A DNA stretch of 64,000 nt, taken from positions 2,418,001 to 2,482,000 of the forward strand of contig CAWCEV010000006.1 in the NCBI GenBank assembly GCA_963794655.1. Reading direction: 5' to 3'. The position numbers were made by a program, and so were the translations under genes. The notes beneath the pieces were generated by a model that was given only the letters and a program-made list of their open reading frames with translations, made no database searches and had not been told where the DNA came from. Positions within the stretch are counted from its first letter, which is position 1. Each line of letters starts with the position of its first letter. The DNA comes from Roseiarcus sp963794655 (GTDB lineage Bacteria > Pseudomonadota > Alphaproteobacteria > Rhizobiales > Beijerinckiaceae). This document shows, piece by piece, positions 19,801-27,136 of the stretch.

Positions 19801-22800
19801 CCAGCGGATCTCATAAAGCGAGTCATCGATGCTTTCCGGCACTGCCGCCTCGAGTTCCCGGAACGCAAGATTTCGAATCGCCACCAGCCGCTGGCCACGG
19901 GCGCCAAAGATGTCGATGTCGCCAAATGGAGAATCCGGGCTTGTCGTTGCGCGCGCATACAGCGCCTCGCCTCGGGCGGGCGAAGCTTCCCACGCCACTT
20001 GTTCGAATGACACTGGTAAGAGCGTCGCGGGTTTTCCGTCATTTCCGGTTCTGTTTCTCTCGATGAGAAGCCGCCCCAGTAACTGAACCGCTGCATCCAG
20101 GACCGCAGGATGCAGCAAGTACCCCTCGCCGGGAAGTTCTTCGGGCTGCAGGATCCGCGCCAGGCCGGTATGGCCGTTGAGCTCCAACCAATCTATGCAG
20201 CGGAATGAGGGACCGAAATCGTATCCCAGCCCTGCCATACTTTCAGCGTGCTGCGAACCGGTGGTCGACTTTGCAGAAAACTCGGCATCTTCCCACTCGC
20301 CCAAGTCAGCGGCAGCAGACCCATCGCGGGATGCGCGACGCAGAATACATTCTGCCGTCTGGATCCATTGGCCTGCCTCTGAGCGGAAAAACTTCGCCGT
20401 GAACGAGTCCTGGCTATCGGGAGCCGCGACGATCTGCAGATCGAGGGACCCCTCCGGCGAAAGGGCCGCAGCTCCGGTCAGGTTCAAATTTTCCACCGTT
20501 GCCGGGTCGCCCGCAAACATGGATTGCGCTGCGGCTCCTGCTAACTCGGCATAGGCGCTGCCGGGCAGGAGCGCGGTACCTCCTACTGCATGATCCTTCA
20601 GCCATGGGTGTGCCTCGGCGGTCAAATTCGCCGTCCAGATCCACTCCCCGGTGGCTGTCTTCAGTGGCGAGCCTGCAAGGGGATGTCCTGTGTGGGCTCG
20701 GAAACCGATGGCCGGCGCCTGGGAGGATTGCATCCAGAAGCGCTCGCGCTGCCATGGATACGGCGGCAGCTTCACCAGGCTGGCAGCCGGGTAAATCGCT
20801 TTCCAGGCAATCTCAGCCCCCGCGCAGTACAGCTTGCCTAGCTCTCCAAAGATCGTCAGTGCTTCGGGTTCCTCGCGTCTCAACGACCCTACAGCCATGG
20901 CCCGGTGTCCCAAATGCGCCGCGGTCTGCTCGATGAAGGGAATGAGTATGGGATGCGGGCTCACCTCGATAAAGGTGTCGAAACCTTGCGCCAGCAGCTT
21001 GCTGATCACATTCGCGAAGAGGACCGGTTGGCGAAGATTGGCAAGCCAATAGGCGCCGTCCATGCGGGCCGTGTCCATCATTTCAACCTTTACCGTCGAG
21101 CAGATCGGAATCGATCCGGTTTGCGGTTGCACGCCGGCCAGCGCCTTGGACAAATCTGGCAGAAGCGGATCCATTTGCGGACTGTGCGAGGCCACATCGA
21201 CCCGCACCCAGCGGCAGAACACATCCCTCGCTTCCAGAATCTGGACAATCCCGTCGAGTGTGGCCGGTTCGCCGGCCAGCACCGTGGACCGCGGGCTATT
21301 AGAAACAGCCACGGAAATTTTTCCCGCCACTTCGGGGGTGATCAGCTGCTGCGCTTCCGCAGGGGGCAAATCGACCACCACCATCGCGCCAGCGCCGGAG
21401 ACCCGGGTCAGCAACGCGCTTCTGCGGCAGATGATCTTTGCCGCGTCCTGGCGCGACAAGATGCCGGCAAAGCAAGCCGCCGCAACTTCCCCCATGCTAT
21501 GGCCCACAACTGCTTGCGCAACGATTCCCCACGATGCCCACAATTCCGCTAACGCTACTTCCATGGCAAACAGAGTGGGCTGCACCACATCGATGCGGGC
21601 CAGCCGCGGTTCCAGCGAGGGATCTTCAAGCTGGGCGAGAACCGACCACCCGGTCTCAGCCTGAATCGCCTGGTCGATCTCTTCCATCGCGCGGCGAAAA
21701 ACCGTGCTGGTACGGAGCAGTTCCCTTCCCATTCCCACCCATTGGGAACCTTGCCCGGGAAAGACAAAAGCGATCCGTGGCTTTCGTCCGGGATCGACTG
21801 TGCCCGCGGCTCCGAAAGCGGACTCCTTCCCATGCACAAACTGTTCGAGACCTCGGCGCAACTCGGTCGCATTTGCCCCGGCCACTGCAAGCCGATGTCC
21901 CAGGTGAGTTCTGCGAAGTGATGCGGTGTAGCACAGATCCGTCAGGGCCTCCGAGCTGTCGTGGTCCTCGGGCAGGGCCTGCACAGCCGCCGCTATGCCC
22001 TCTGCGCGCTGCTTGAGCGCGGCCGGGGAAGATGCCGAGATCGGAAGTAAGTATGTTTGCGGCGAGAGGGTTTGTACCTCTTTCGCAGGGGGCGCTTCTT
22101 CCAGCACCACATGGGCATTTGTACCGGTAAGTCCCAGGCCGTTCACGGATGCGCGTCGCGGAGCCCCATCCGGTTTATCCCACGATTCACCTTCTTGTTG
22201 CAGGGTCACTCCGGCGGCTGCCCAATCGATCGCAGGATTGAGTGCCTTCACATGCAGCGATGCGGGATATGTCTGATGGCGCAGCGCTTGTATCACGCGG
22301 ATGATGCCGACGACGCCGGCCGCCGATTCGGTATGGCCGATATTCGTCTTTACCGACCCGATTCTGCATGCGTGCGCGTCCTCACCTCGACGTCCAAAAA
22401 CCGATGCGATGGCCGAAATTTCAATCGGATCCCCGGCCAGGGTCCCGGTCCCATGAGCCTCCACATAGTCCACGCTATCGGCGTTGACCCCGCTATCGGT
22501 AAGGGCATCGAGCATGGCCTGCCGCTGCCCAGACGCGCTCGGGGTGGCGAGCAGGCCGCTGCCCCGGCCGTCGTTCGCCATGGCAGTGCCGCGAATCAGT
22601 GCAAGAATCCGGTCCCCGTCGCGCTGCGCATCTGACAAACGTTTCAGCAGCAGCATGCCCACGCCGTCGCTGCGCACGAAGCCATCGGCGGCAGCATCGC
22701 CAAACTTGCAGCGGCCGTCGGGCGATAGCATCTTCGAGCGGCTGTATGCCTGGGTGAGTTCGTGTCCTACGATAACGTTTACGCCGCCTGCGAGCACGAC

Positions 22801-23400
22801 GGAACACTCCCCCGAACGCAGCGAGCGAGTGGCCAGATGAACCGCAACCAGAGACGATCCGCAGGCCGCGTTCACCGACACATCCGGACCACGCAGGTCA
22901 AACTGGTAGGCGATCCTGCTGGAAGTTCCGTACAGGGGCCCACCGGTAATAAGAAAGAACTCCGCCACGGGGGCATTGGCGGTCGCATGCCGTTCGTATT
23001 CGTTACTCCAGGCGCCCACAAAGACGCCGGTCTTTTCTTTGTTCAGAGATTCAAGGGGAATGCCTGCGTCTTCCAGCGCTTCCCAGGCAGCCTCCAGGAG
23101 CAGTCTTTGCTGGGGGTCGAGCCATTCGGCTTCGCGCGGCGATATCTCGAAGAAAGCCGCATCAAACTTGTCGATATCGGGCAGGAAGCCGCCACGGCCC
23201 GATGCGGGACCATCCGGCATCCCGACTCGCCGATAAAATGCATCGAGATCCGGAGTGCGGCCACCCGGATAACTTGTAACTCCTTCCCGCTGTGCGGCGA
23301 CCATCGTCCACAATGCATCGGGATCATGAGCGCCGGGAAGACGGCAGCTCATTCCGACGATCGCAATCGGCTCCCGGTCATCGTTCGGTACGATCTTCAT
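16894..23400 (-). CDS. Highly reducing polyketide synthase, KS-AT-DH-ER-KR-ACP; only AT-bearing module
   Basis: 2168 residues from ATG 23400 with GAGAGGGG 4 nt upstream; an upstream ATG at 23433 overlaps the thioesterase gene and is not needed. KS 10-435 has NAACGSSL instead of the usual DTACSSSL, but Cys is kept, with EAHGTGT and NIGHTE. AT about 540-840 carries FPGQGSQW, GHSMGE near 632 and VASHS near 731; the last motif is closer to methylmalonyl-type YASH than malonyl-type HAFH, but I do not assign the substrate. DH about 880-1150 has HAVGGTALLP; ER about 1400-1720 has AAGGVGLAA; KR about 1750-1940 has TGGLGALG and LDD; ACP about 2030-2110 has LGLDSLMALEL. It lacks an N-terminal docking helix, unlike the four following PKSs, so it is probably the first module. 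Its AT is the only one seen and might serve other modules in trans. Confidence 0.96.
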   Translation of the reverse strand: MKIVPNDDREPIAIVGMSCRLPGAHDPDALWTMVAAQREGVTSYPGGRTPDLDAFYRRVGMPDGPASGRGGFLPDIDKFDAAFFEISPREAEWLDPQQRLLLEAAWEALEDAGIPLESLNKEKTGVFVGAWSNEYERHATANAPVAEFFLITGGPLYGTSSRIAYQFDLRGPDVSVNAACGSSLVAVHLATRSLRSGECSVVLAGGVNVIVGHELTQAYSRSKMLSPDGRCKFGDAAADGFVRSDGVGMLLLKRLSDAQRDGDRILALIRGTAMANDGRGSGLLATPSASGQRQAMLDALTDSGVNADSVDYVEAHGTGTLAGDPIEISAIASVFGRRGEDAHACRIGSVKTNIGHTESAAGVVGIIRVIQALRHQTYPASLHVKALNPAIDWAAAGVTLQQEGESWDKPDGAPRRASVNGLGLTGTNAHVVLEEAPPAKEVQTLSPQTYLLPISASSPAALKQRAEGIAAAVQALPEDHDSSEALTDLCYTASLRRTHLGHRLAVAGANATELRRGLEQFVHGKESAFGAAGTVDPGRKPRIAFVFPGQGSQWVGMGRELLRTSTVFRRAMEEIDQAIQAETGWSVLAQLEDPSLEPRLARIDVVQPTLFAMEVALAELWASWGIVAQAVVGHSMGEVAAACFAGILSRQDAAKIICRRSALLTRVSGAGAMVVVDLPPAEAQQLITPEVAGKISVAVSNSPRSTVLAGEPATLDGIVQILEARDVFCRWVRVDVASHSPQMDPLLPDLSKALAGVQPQTGSIPICSTVKVEMMDTARMDGAYWLANLRQPVLFANVISKLLAQGFDTFIEVSPHPILIPFIEQTAAHLGHRAMAVGSLRREEPEALTIFGELGKLYCAGAEIAWKAIYPAASLVKLPPYPWQRERFWMQSSQAPAIGFRAHTGHPLAGSPLKTATGEWIWTANLTAEAHPWLKDHAVGGTALLPGSAYAELAGAAAQSMFAGDPATVENLNLTGAAALSPEGSLDLQIVAAPDSQDSFTAKFFRSEAGQWIQTAECILRRASRDGSAAADLGEWEDAEFSAKSTTGSQHAESMAGLGYDFGPSFRCIDWLELNGHTGLARILQPEELPGEGYLLHPAVLDAAVQLLGRLLIERNRTGNDGKPATLLPVSFEQVAWEASPARGEALYARATTSPDSPFGDIDIFGARGQRLVAIRNLAFRELEAAVPESIDDSLYEIRWEKLNADAAEQQGTPAGHWLLIADRQGTTEVLARALRIRGASVEVTEPSEILAGVVPGKDAIRGIVWLTPLDLVADSTLADAQQVLADGAGIISRLEEVTGEKAVPTRIWMITRGSHALKDEPVTSVGGGAVWGFFASVANEYPAFQPSCMDLPASPLAAEPDMIAAILLGDGNEDRIALRQDGSFGARLNRFEAGAPGRQLVAFDELRAAEREEAEGFELVQQVRGSLDSFQLQSVWSKAPGIGEIEISVEAAGLNFRDVLCAMGIHEALAGSRFGGECAGKVLRVGNGVTSFRPGDSVLAIAASFDAGMIGTRVLVPEELVVSKPDNMSFVQAAGIPCAFLTAWYGLVKLAQLKRGEKVLIHAAAGGVGLAAIQIARWIGAEIYATVGSGEKREFLQGLGIRHIMHSRKLDFAREVMAATDGKGVDVVLNSLAGPAMAAGLESLAPYGRFVEIGKRDIWENSRVALRPFAKNLSLFAVDLAQAVEDRQSMVASMFAEVMALFRTGVFAPTPTSVFPVSAANQAFQRMASAGHIGKIVLNVNEGNALIQRGEIRLSGDATYLITGGLGALGLVTAQVFVEHGARHLVLVSRSAASEEVRQAIAKLQHGGAIVSIRQADLSVPAQVSALLRDVRTTMPSLRGIVHAAGILDDAVIAHLSLKKIQNVMAGKVGGALALDAEVGPGDLDFLLYYSSVAGVLGNPGQANYAAANAMLDALAHTQRARGIPATSINWGTWGEVGLAAATQNRGAGTALQGLSPLTRKEGAALALRILRESPVQVAAMHLDAGQWCATHLAAAKSPLFKNLTGLSAPAAAGGTEDFAAGLRLLTKEELQIAILAWLRRQVAAVLRLDAERVPDGKPLRSLGLDSLMALELRNRLERALLLKLSATLVWNYPTVSALAAHLEVRLAANHPEIKHLGEPVAKEAVPAATPIAPSPAPVLSPSSTGGLSVAEMLEAELLGAESLLNR

Positions 23401-23410
23401 TCGACCCCTC

Positions 23411-24166
23411 TCAACTTGGGCAGGTAGCCGCAAGCAGTGTCTCGCGGATGGTCGCTGTCAGTTGGTCTCGCGCACTTTGCAAGTAAAGATGATCCTCATC
23501 GAGGAACATCCGCGTGAAGGAGGATGTCGTTTGTTCACGCCAAGCATCGATATCCTGAGCGGCCACGGTCTGGTCACGCGACCCGCCAAAAGCCGTGATG
23601 GGGCAGGATAGCGGCCGTAAAGTTTGTATCTCGTATGCCTCCAGCATCCGAATATCGGCACGCAGCACAGGAAGCATAGCGGCCAGAAATTCCTCATCCT
23701 CCAGGATCGGCGCAGGAATCGCGCCGTACCGATGCGAAACTTCCTTTACCAGTTCACGATCGCCAAGGTGACTTATCGGGGGCAGAGGCGGAGGCATGTG
23801 CGGGGCTCCGGTCGCCGAGACAAAGAGATGCGTAGCCTCGTATCCCACGCGCCGCTGGATTTCATGTACGGCCTCGAATGCGATCAAACCTCCCAGACTG
23901 TTGCCGAAGAAGGCAAACCTCTGGCCCTCGAACAAGTCGGATAGGACGGCGTCTGTAAGATCACTCACCAGGGGCTCCATGCTCTCGTATGGTTTCTCGC
24001 GGAAACGTCCCTCTCTTCCCGGGAGGTGAACGAGCGATGCTTCGACCTCGGAACCGAGCAGCGCTCGCCAGCCGCGAAAGGCGGAGGGCCCCCCACCGGC
24101 GTGCGGAACGCAGAAAAGTCGAATTGCTCGTCCATCAGAACCGACAGGGCCTTGGAGCATACGCAC
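23411..24166 (-). CDS. Type II thioesterase of the PKS/NRPS cluster
   Basis: 251 residues of the alpha/beta-hydrolase GrsT/RifR type. The N-terminus LFCVPHAGGGPSAFRGW is typical, the nucleophile elbow is FFGNSLGG with Ser90 (the usual GHSMG His is Asn here), and the C-terminal LDEDHLYL contains the catalytic-His region. Type II thioesterases free carrier proteins from stalled or wrongly primed acyl groups, which suits a neighbouring multi-module PKS. It ends 10 bp before the first PKS gene and is probably its transcriptional leader gene. The start is GTG 24166 or ATG 24160; neither has a clear Shine-Dalgarno site because a run of 12-bp repeats abuts the start. Confidence 0.93.
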   Translation of the reverse strand: MRMLQGPVGSDGRAIRLFCVPHAGGGPSAFRGWRALLGSEVEASLVHLPGREGRFREKPYESMEPLVSDLTDAVLSDLFEGQRFAFFGNSLGGLIAFEAVHEIQRRVGYEATHLFVSATGAPHMPPPLPPISHLGDRELVKEVSHRYGAIPAPILEDEEFLAAMLPVLRADIRMLEAYEIQTLRPLSCPITAFGGSRDQTVAAQDIDAWREQTTSSFTRMFLDEDHLYLQSARDQLTATIRETLLAATCPS

Positions 24167-24169
24167 ATG

Positions 24170-24217
24170 GTTACTAAATCAATTACCAGATAAGTTACTT
24201 AAGCAGTTACCAAATCA
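24170..24217. repeat. Four tandem 12-bp repeats at the divergent thioesterase/exporter promoter
   Basis: Four head-to-tail units lie at 24170, 24182, 24194 and 24206: GTTACTAAATCA, ATTACCAGATAA, GTTACTTAAGCA and GTTACCAAATCA. All share TTAC followed by an A/T-rich half. The array sits directly before the thioesterase start and about 310 bp upstream of the ABC exporter. Its position suggests a multi-site operator controlling the PKS operon, the exporter or both, but the binding protein is unknown. Confidence 0.7.
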
Positions 24218-24525
24218 AAAATGAAACACCCAAAAATACCGTGGGACTACTAGTTGGACAAACCATTTCTCTTGCACCTCAACTATCTTGTGTTGAAGCG
24301 CTTCGCAAATAGAGATTGCCCGATTTGCAGTGCCTATCTTATGATGAGGGGGATTGCACAGAGTATAGCCTTTCTACTATTCCGCTGGCAATCTCGCTCT
24401 TCTGGGGTGTCACGGTGCCCAGGAGTTTGCTTGCCATCTGCCTCAACATGTTTCCGAATGGATCACCTGATGCCTGCAGTTTTCACGACGTCCTTAAGGG
24501 CGAAACACGCTAGCAGGGTGAATTC
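24218..24525. promoter_or_regulatory. Divergent intergenic region, thioesterase-PKS operon versus ABC exporter
   Basis: About 300 bp of A/T-richer sequence lies between the 12-bp repeat array and the exporter ATG. It must hold the exporter promoter and probably the PKS promoter. A perfect 10-bp palindrome GAAGCGCTTC lies at 24295-24304. I could not fix -35/-10 boxes with confidence. No convincing gene is present; short frames here lack ribosome sites and recognisable domains. Confidence 0.55.
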
Positions 24526-26208
24526 ATGATCCCGGCGCCCTGGCGTTATTACGCGGAAAAGTACCGCGGACAATTTTGGCAGACCTCTGCGAGCGCGGTT
24601 CTCGCGGTGCTTGGGTTTTTGTTCGTCATTCCCTCCGTCGCACTGCTGCGGATGATCTTCGATCGGGCTCTTCCCCAATCGAATTTTCACCTTCTCTTGC
24701 TGGCAGGATTAGGCCTCGTGGTCCTGAATTTTGCCAGCGGCGGAATCAGCCTGCTCGCGCGCCGGATTGCACTGAAGACGACCAAACTGGTGACCTGTCA
24801 CATTCGCGCCGACCTTCTGACCAAGATGTACGCCATCTCGCGGCGCTATTTTTCCGAGACCGAGTCAAGCCTCCTGCATTCGCGGATCGTTCACGATTCC
24901 GAGCGCGTGGACCTGATGACCAATACCATCCTGACCGGTGTTTTGCCGTCAGCCGTGTGTTCGATTGCTGTTTCTCTGATCCTGCTCAAGCTCAATTGGA
25001 AGCTTTACCTTTCTCTTTGCTGTATCGCCCCAATCCTTTTAGTTATCAATCGGAAATTCGCGCGGAAAGTCCGGCGAAACGTGCGGCAGTTTTACGACTC
25101 TTTTCATAACTTCAGTCAGGGAATACTCTTCCTGCTTCGAACCATCGATCTGGTTCGGGTTCAGAATACGAAGCAGTTCGAGATCGACCGTCAAATGGAA
25201 CGGGTTCAAGAGTTGCGCGATGCCAGCGGCGAAATGGTGTGGCTGCAGTCTGCGTATACAGTGTCGCAGCAAAACATGACCACCGCGTTGGTGGCCATCA
25301 TGCTGGTTGCGGGTGGCTGGGCTGTGGCCAGTCATACCATGACCATGGGCAGCCTGATGTCTTTCTATTTCTGCCTGGCGCTGCTCACTTCGTACCTTCG
25401 CGACTTACTATCTTCCGCCCCGCTCATCATTGCCGGCAACGAATCCCTGCTCGAACTGTATGGATTGCTGGCGCTCGATGACCTCGAGCCGTACCACGGA
25501 ACGCAGCACATCACGTTTCAGGGCAACATCTCCTTCGAGCAGGTGCGGTTCGGTTATCGCCACAACCATTTTCTGCAAGGTATCGATCTCGAACTCCAGG
25601 CAGGGTCAAAGATCGCACTGATCGGTCCCAACGGCTCGGGCAAGACTACGCTGCTGCATCTGCTGTGTGGTTTTTATCGGCCGAGTGAAGGCCGCCTGCT
25701 GGCCGATGGACATCCGTATGATGAAATCGACATTACGGAACTGCGTGAGTCGATCGGAGTCGTGATGCAGGATCCGATCCTGTTTTCCGGAACGATTCAC
25801 GAGAATCTGATCTACGGTTCGCCTACGGCGACCGCGGAAGATGTGGAATGGGCCGCGCGGGTGGCGACCGCCCACCAGTTCATCGTCACCTTGCCTCTGG
25901 GCTACCAGACGGTCATTGGCGAAGGCGGCGTATTGCTTTCCGGGGGCCAGCGGCAACGCATAGCGATCGCCCGGGCCATCCTGCGCCGCCCGCGGGTTCT
26001 GCTTCTCGACGAGCCGACCAACCACCTGGATAGGGCTTCCGTGGCCAGGGTCACGGCGAATCTGCATGAACTTCCTAACGCGCCCACCATCATTGTGGTA
26101 TCCCATGATCCTGACGTCGTCGAAGACTTCGACGCCGTGTACGCGATCGAGAACGGCCAACTGACCCGACACACGGAAGCACAAGTAGAAGCTCAACACA
26201 TTTCCTGA
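24526..26208 (+). CDS. ABC exporter, fused transmembrane and ATPase domains
   Basis: 560 residues from ATG 24526 with AGGGTG upstream. The first 310 residues contain five to six membrane helices (for example about 23-42, 56-75, 143-175, 255-290), the ABC-transporter type-1 fold. The ATPase half has Walker A GPNGSGKTT near 367, the Q-loop VVMQDP, signature LSGGQRQR near 470, Walker B VLLLDEP with D-loop HLD, and the switch His in VVSHD. It is a half-transporter that would work as a homodimer. Its place opposite the PKS operon suggests export of, or self-protection against, the product; that is inference. Its TGA is immediately followed by the stop of the convergent phosphopantetheinyl transferase gene, with zero bases between. 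Confidence 0.95.
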   Translation: MIPAPWRYYAEKYRGQFWQTSASAVLAVLGFLFVIPSVALLRMIFDRALPQSNFHLLLLAGLGLVVLNFASGGISLLARRIALKTTKLVTCHIRADLLTKMYAISRRYFSETESSLLHSRIVHDSERVDLMTNTILTGVLPSAVCSIAVSLILLKLNWKLYLSLCCIAPILLVINRKFARKVRRNVRQFYDSFHNFSQGILFLLRTIDLVRVQNTKQFEIDRQMERVQELRDASGEMVWLQSAYTVSQQNMTTALVAIMLVAGGWAVASHTMTMGSLMSFYFCLALLTSYLRDLLSSAPLIIAGNESLLELYGLLALDDLEPYHGTQHITFQGNISFEQVRFGYRHNHFLQGIDLELQAGSKIALIGPNGSGKTTLLHLLCGFYRPSEGRLLADGHPYDEIDITELRESIGVVMQDPILFSGTIHENLIYGSPTATAEDVEWAARVATAHQFIVTLPLGYQTVIGEGGVLLSGGQRQRIAIARAILRRPRVLLLDEPTNHLDRASVARVTANLHELPNAPTIIVVSHDPDVVEDFDAVYAIENGQLTRHTEAQVEAQHIS

Positions 26209-26985
26209 CTACACATCCGCGAGAGTTCTCCATTGCAGGATGGAGGCACCCCGGCCTGCGTTCTCCGGGTCAAGCACTTCTCTGCCCTGCAGAAACACGC
26301 GCGGCACGCCGCCGACCTGGATCGCTATGGCCATGCGTACGTCTGGAAGTGGCGTGAAGAGCGCGAATTTCCAGGAGCCGATGTCCACATCGCCAGGTGC
26401 GTGGAAGCGAATCACACCGGGTGGCAACAACTCGAACCATATGCAATCCAGTCGCGCTGCGAGCCCTCTGCCGGTGGCCTTAAGGAAAGCCTCTTTCAGT
26501 GTCCAGAGCTCGAGCACCCGGGTCGTGCGGGCGATGGATGGCAATTCCTCCAAAGCCTGGATTTCCAAGTGCGAGAAATTGCTCCGCGCGATTTCCTGGT
26601 AGTCAATGTGCGGCCTGGTCCTCTCGACATCGATACCCACACGAGCCAACGATGCGGCGCAGGCGACGAATCCTCTGGTGTGAGACAGGCTGAACTCCAT
26701 CGTGGGCGCTTCGCCGTCGCTGGCGACAATGTACGGCTTGCCAGAAGCGTTCTTCTCGAAAAGCCAGGTGGACGGGTGCCGTGATGGAGCCAGCTTCGAC
26801 AGGGACCGGCGCAAAAGATCGTGCGCCGCGACATAGTCGCGCTGGTCCTCGGCGAACCGGAAGCGGTCTCTTTGCATCCGCTCTTCTTGACTCAGCACCT
26901 CGTCGGCCCATGCAAGAGCCCCGGGATCGAGGGATTCCGTGTTCTGAAACCAGATGTGAACCTCAACGTGCGAGGATGCGGACAT
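26209..26985 (-). CDS. Sfp-type 4'-phosphopantetheinyl transferase
   Basis: 258 residues from ATG 26985. An upstream TTG at 27036 would add 17 residues with no better ribosome site. The family motifs are clear: FSLSHTRGFVACA near 99, VGIDVE at about 116-121 with the metal-binding Asp and Glu, and WTLKEAFLKATGRGL from 161. It transfers phosphopantetheine from CoA to the Ser of ACP and T domains. It is the third gene after the A-T-TE and condensation genes on the minus strand, so it probably primes all PKS and NRPS carriers in this window. The length fits Sfp-type rather than the short AcpS type. Confidence 0.95.
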   Translation of the reverse strand: MSASSHVEVHIWFQNTESLDPGALAWADEVLSQEERMQRDRFRFAEDQRDYVAAHDLLRRSLSKLAPSRHPSTWLFEKNASGKPYIVASDGEAPTMEFSLSHTRGFVACAASLARVGIDVERTRPHIDYQEIARSNFSHLEIQALEELPSIARTTRVLELWTLKEAFLKATGRGLAARLDCIWFELLPPGVIRFHAPGDVDIGSWKFALFTPLPDVRMAIAIQVGGVPRVFLQGREVLDPENAGRGASILQWRTLADV

Positions 26986-27136
26986 AGCGGGACCGGCCTG
27001 AATTCGAGATAAACCTGGGAAGAAGTCTAAAGGCAATTCCTCGATCGCCCGTCAACCTTACGGTGGTCCGGGTTTGAACAATTTCGCTCCCTCGCTCCCA
27101 TGCGCTGCAACAAGTCCCTTTTACAGCCGTTGGATT

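Noticed and set aside
24170..24217. CRISPR-like array
   Set aside because: Units are 12 bp with no spacers; this is a tandem repeat, not a CRISPR.
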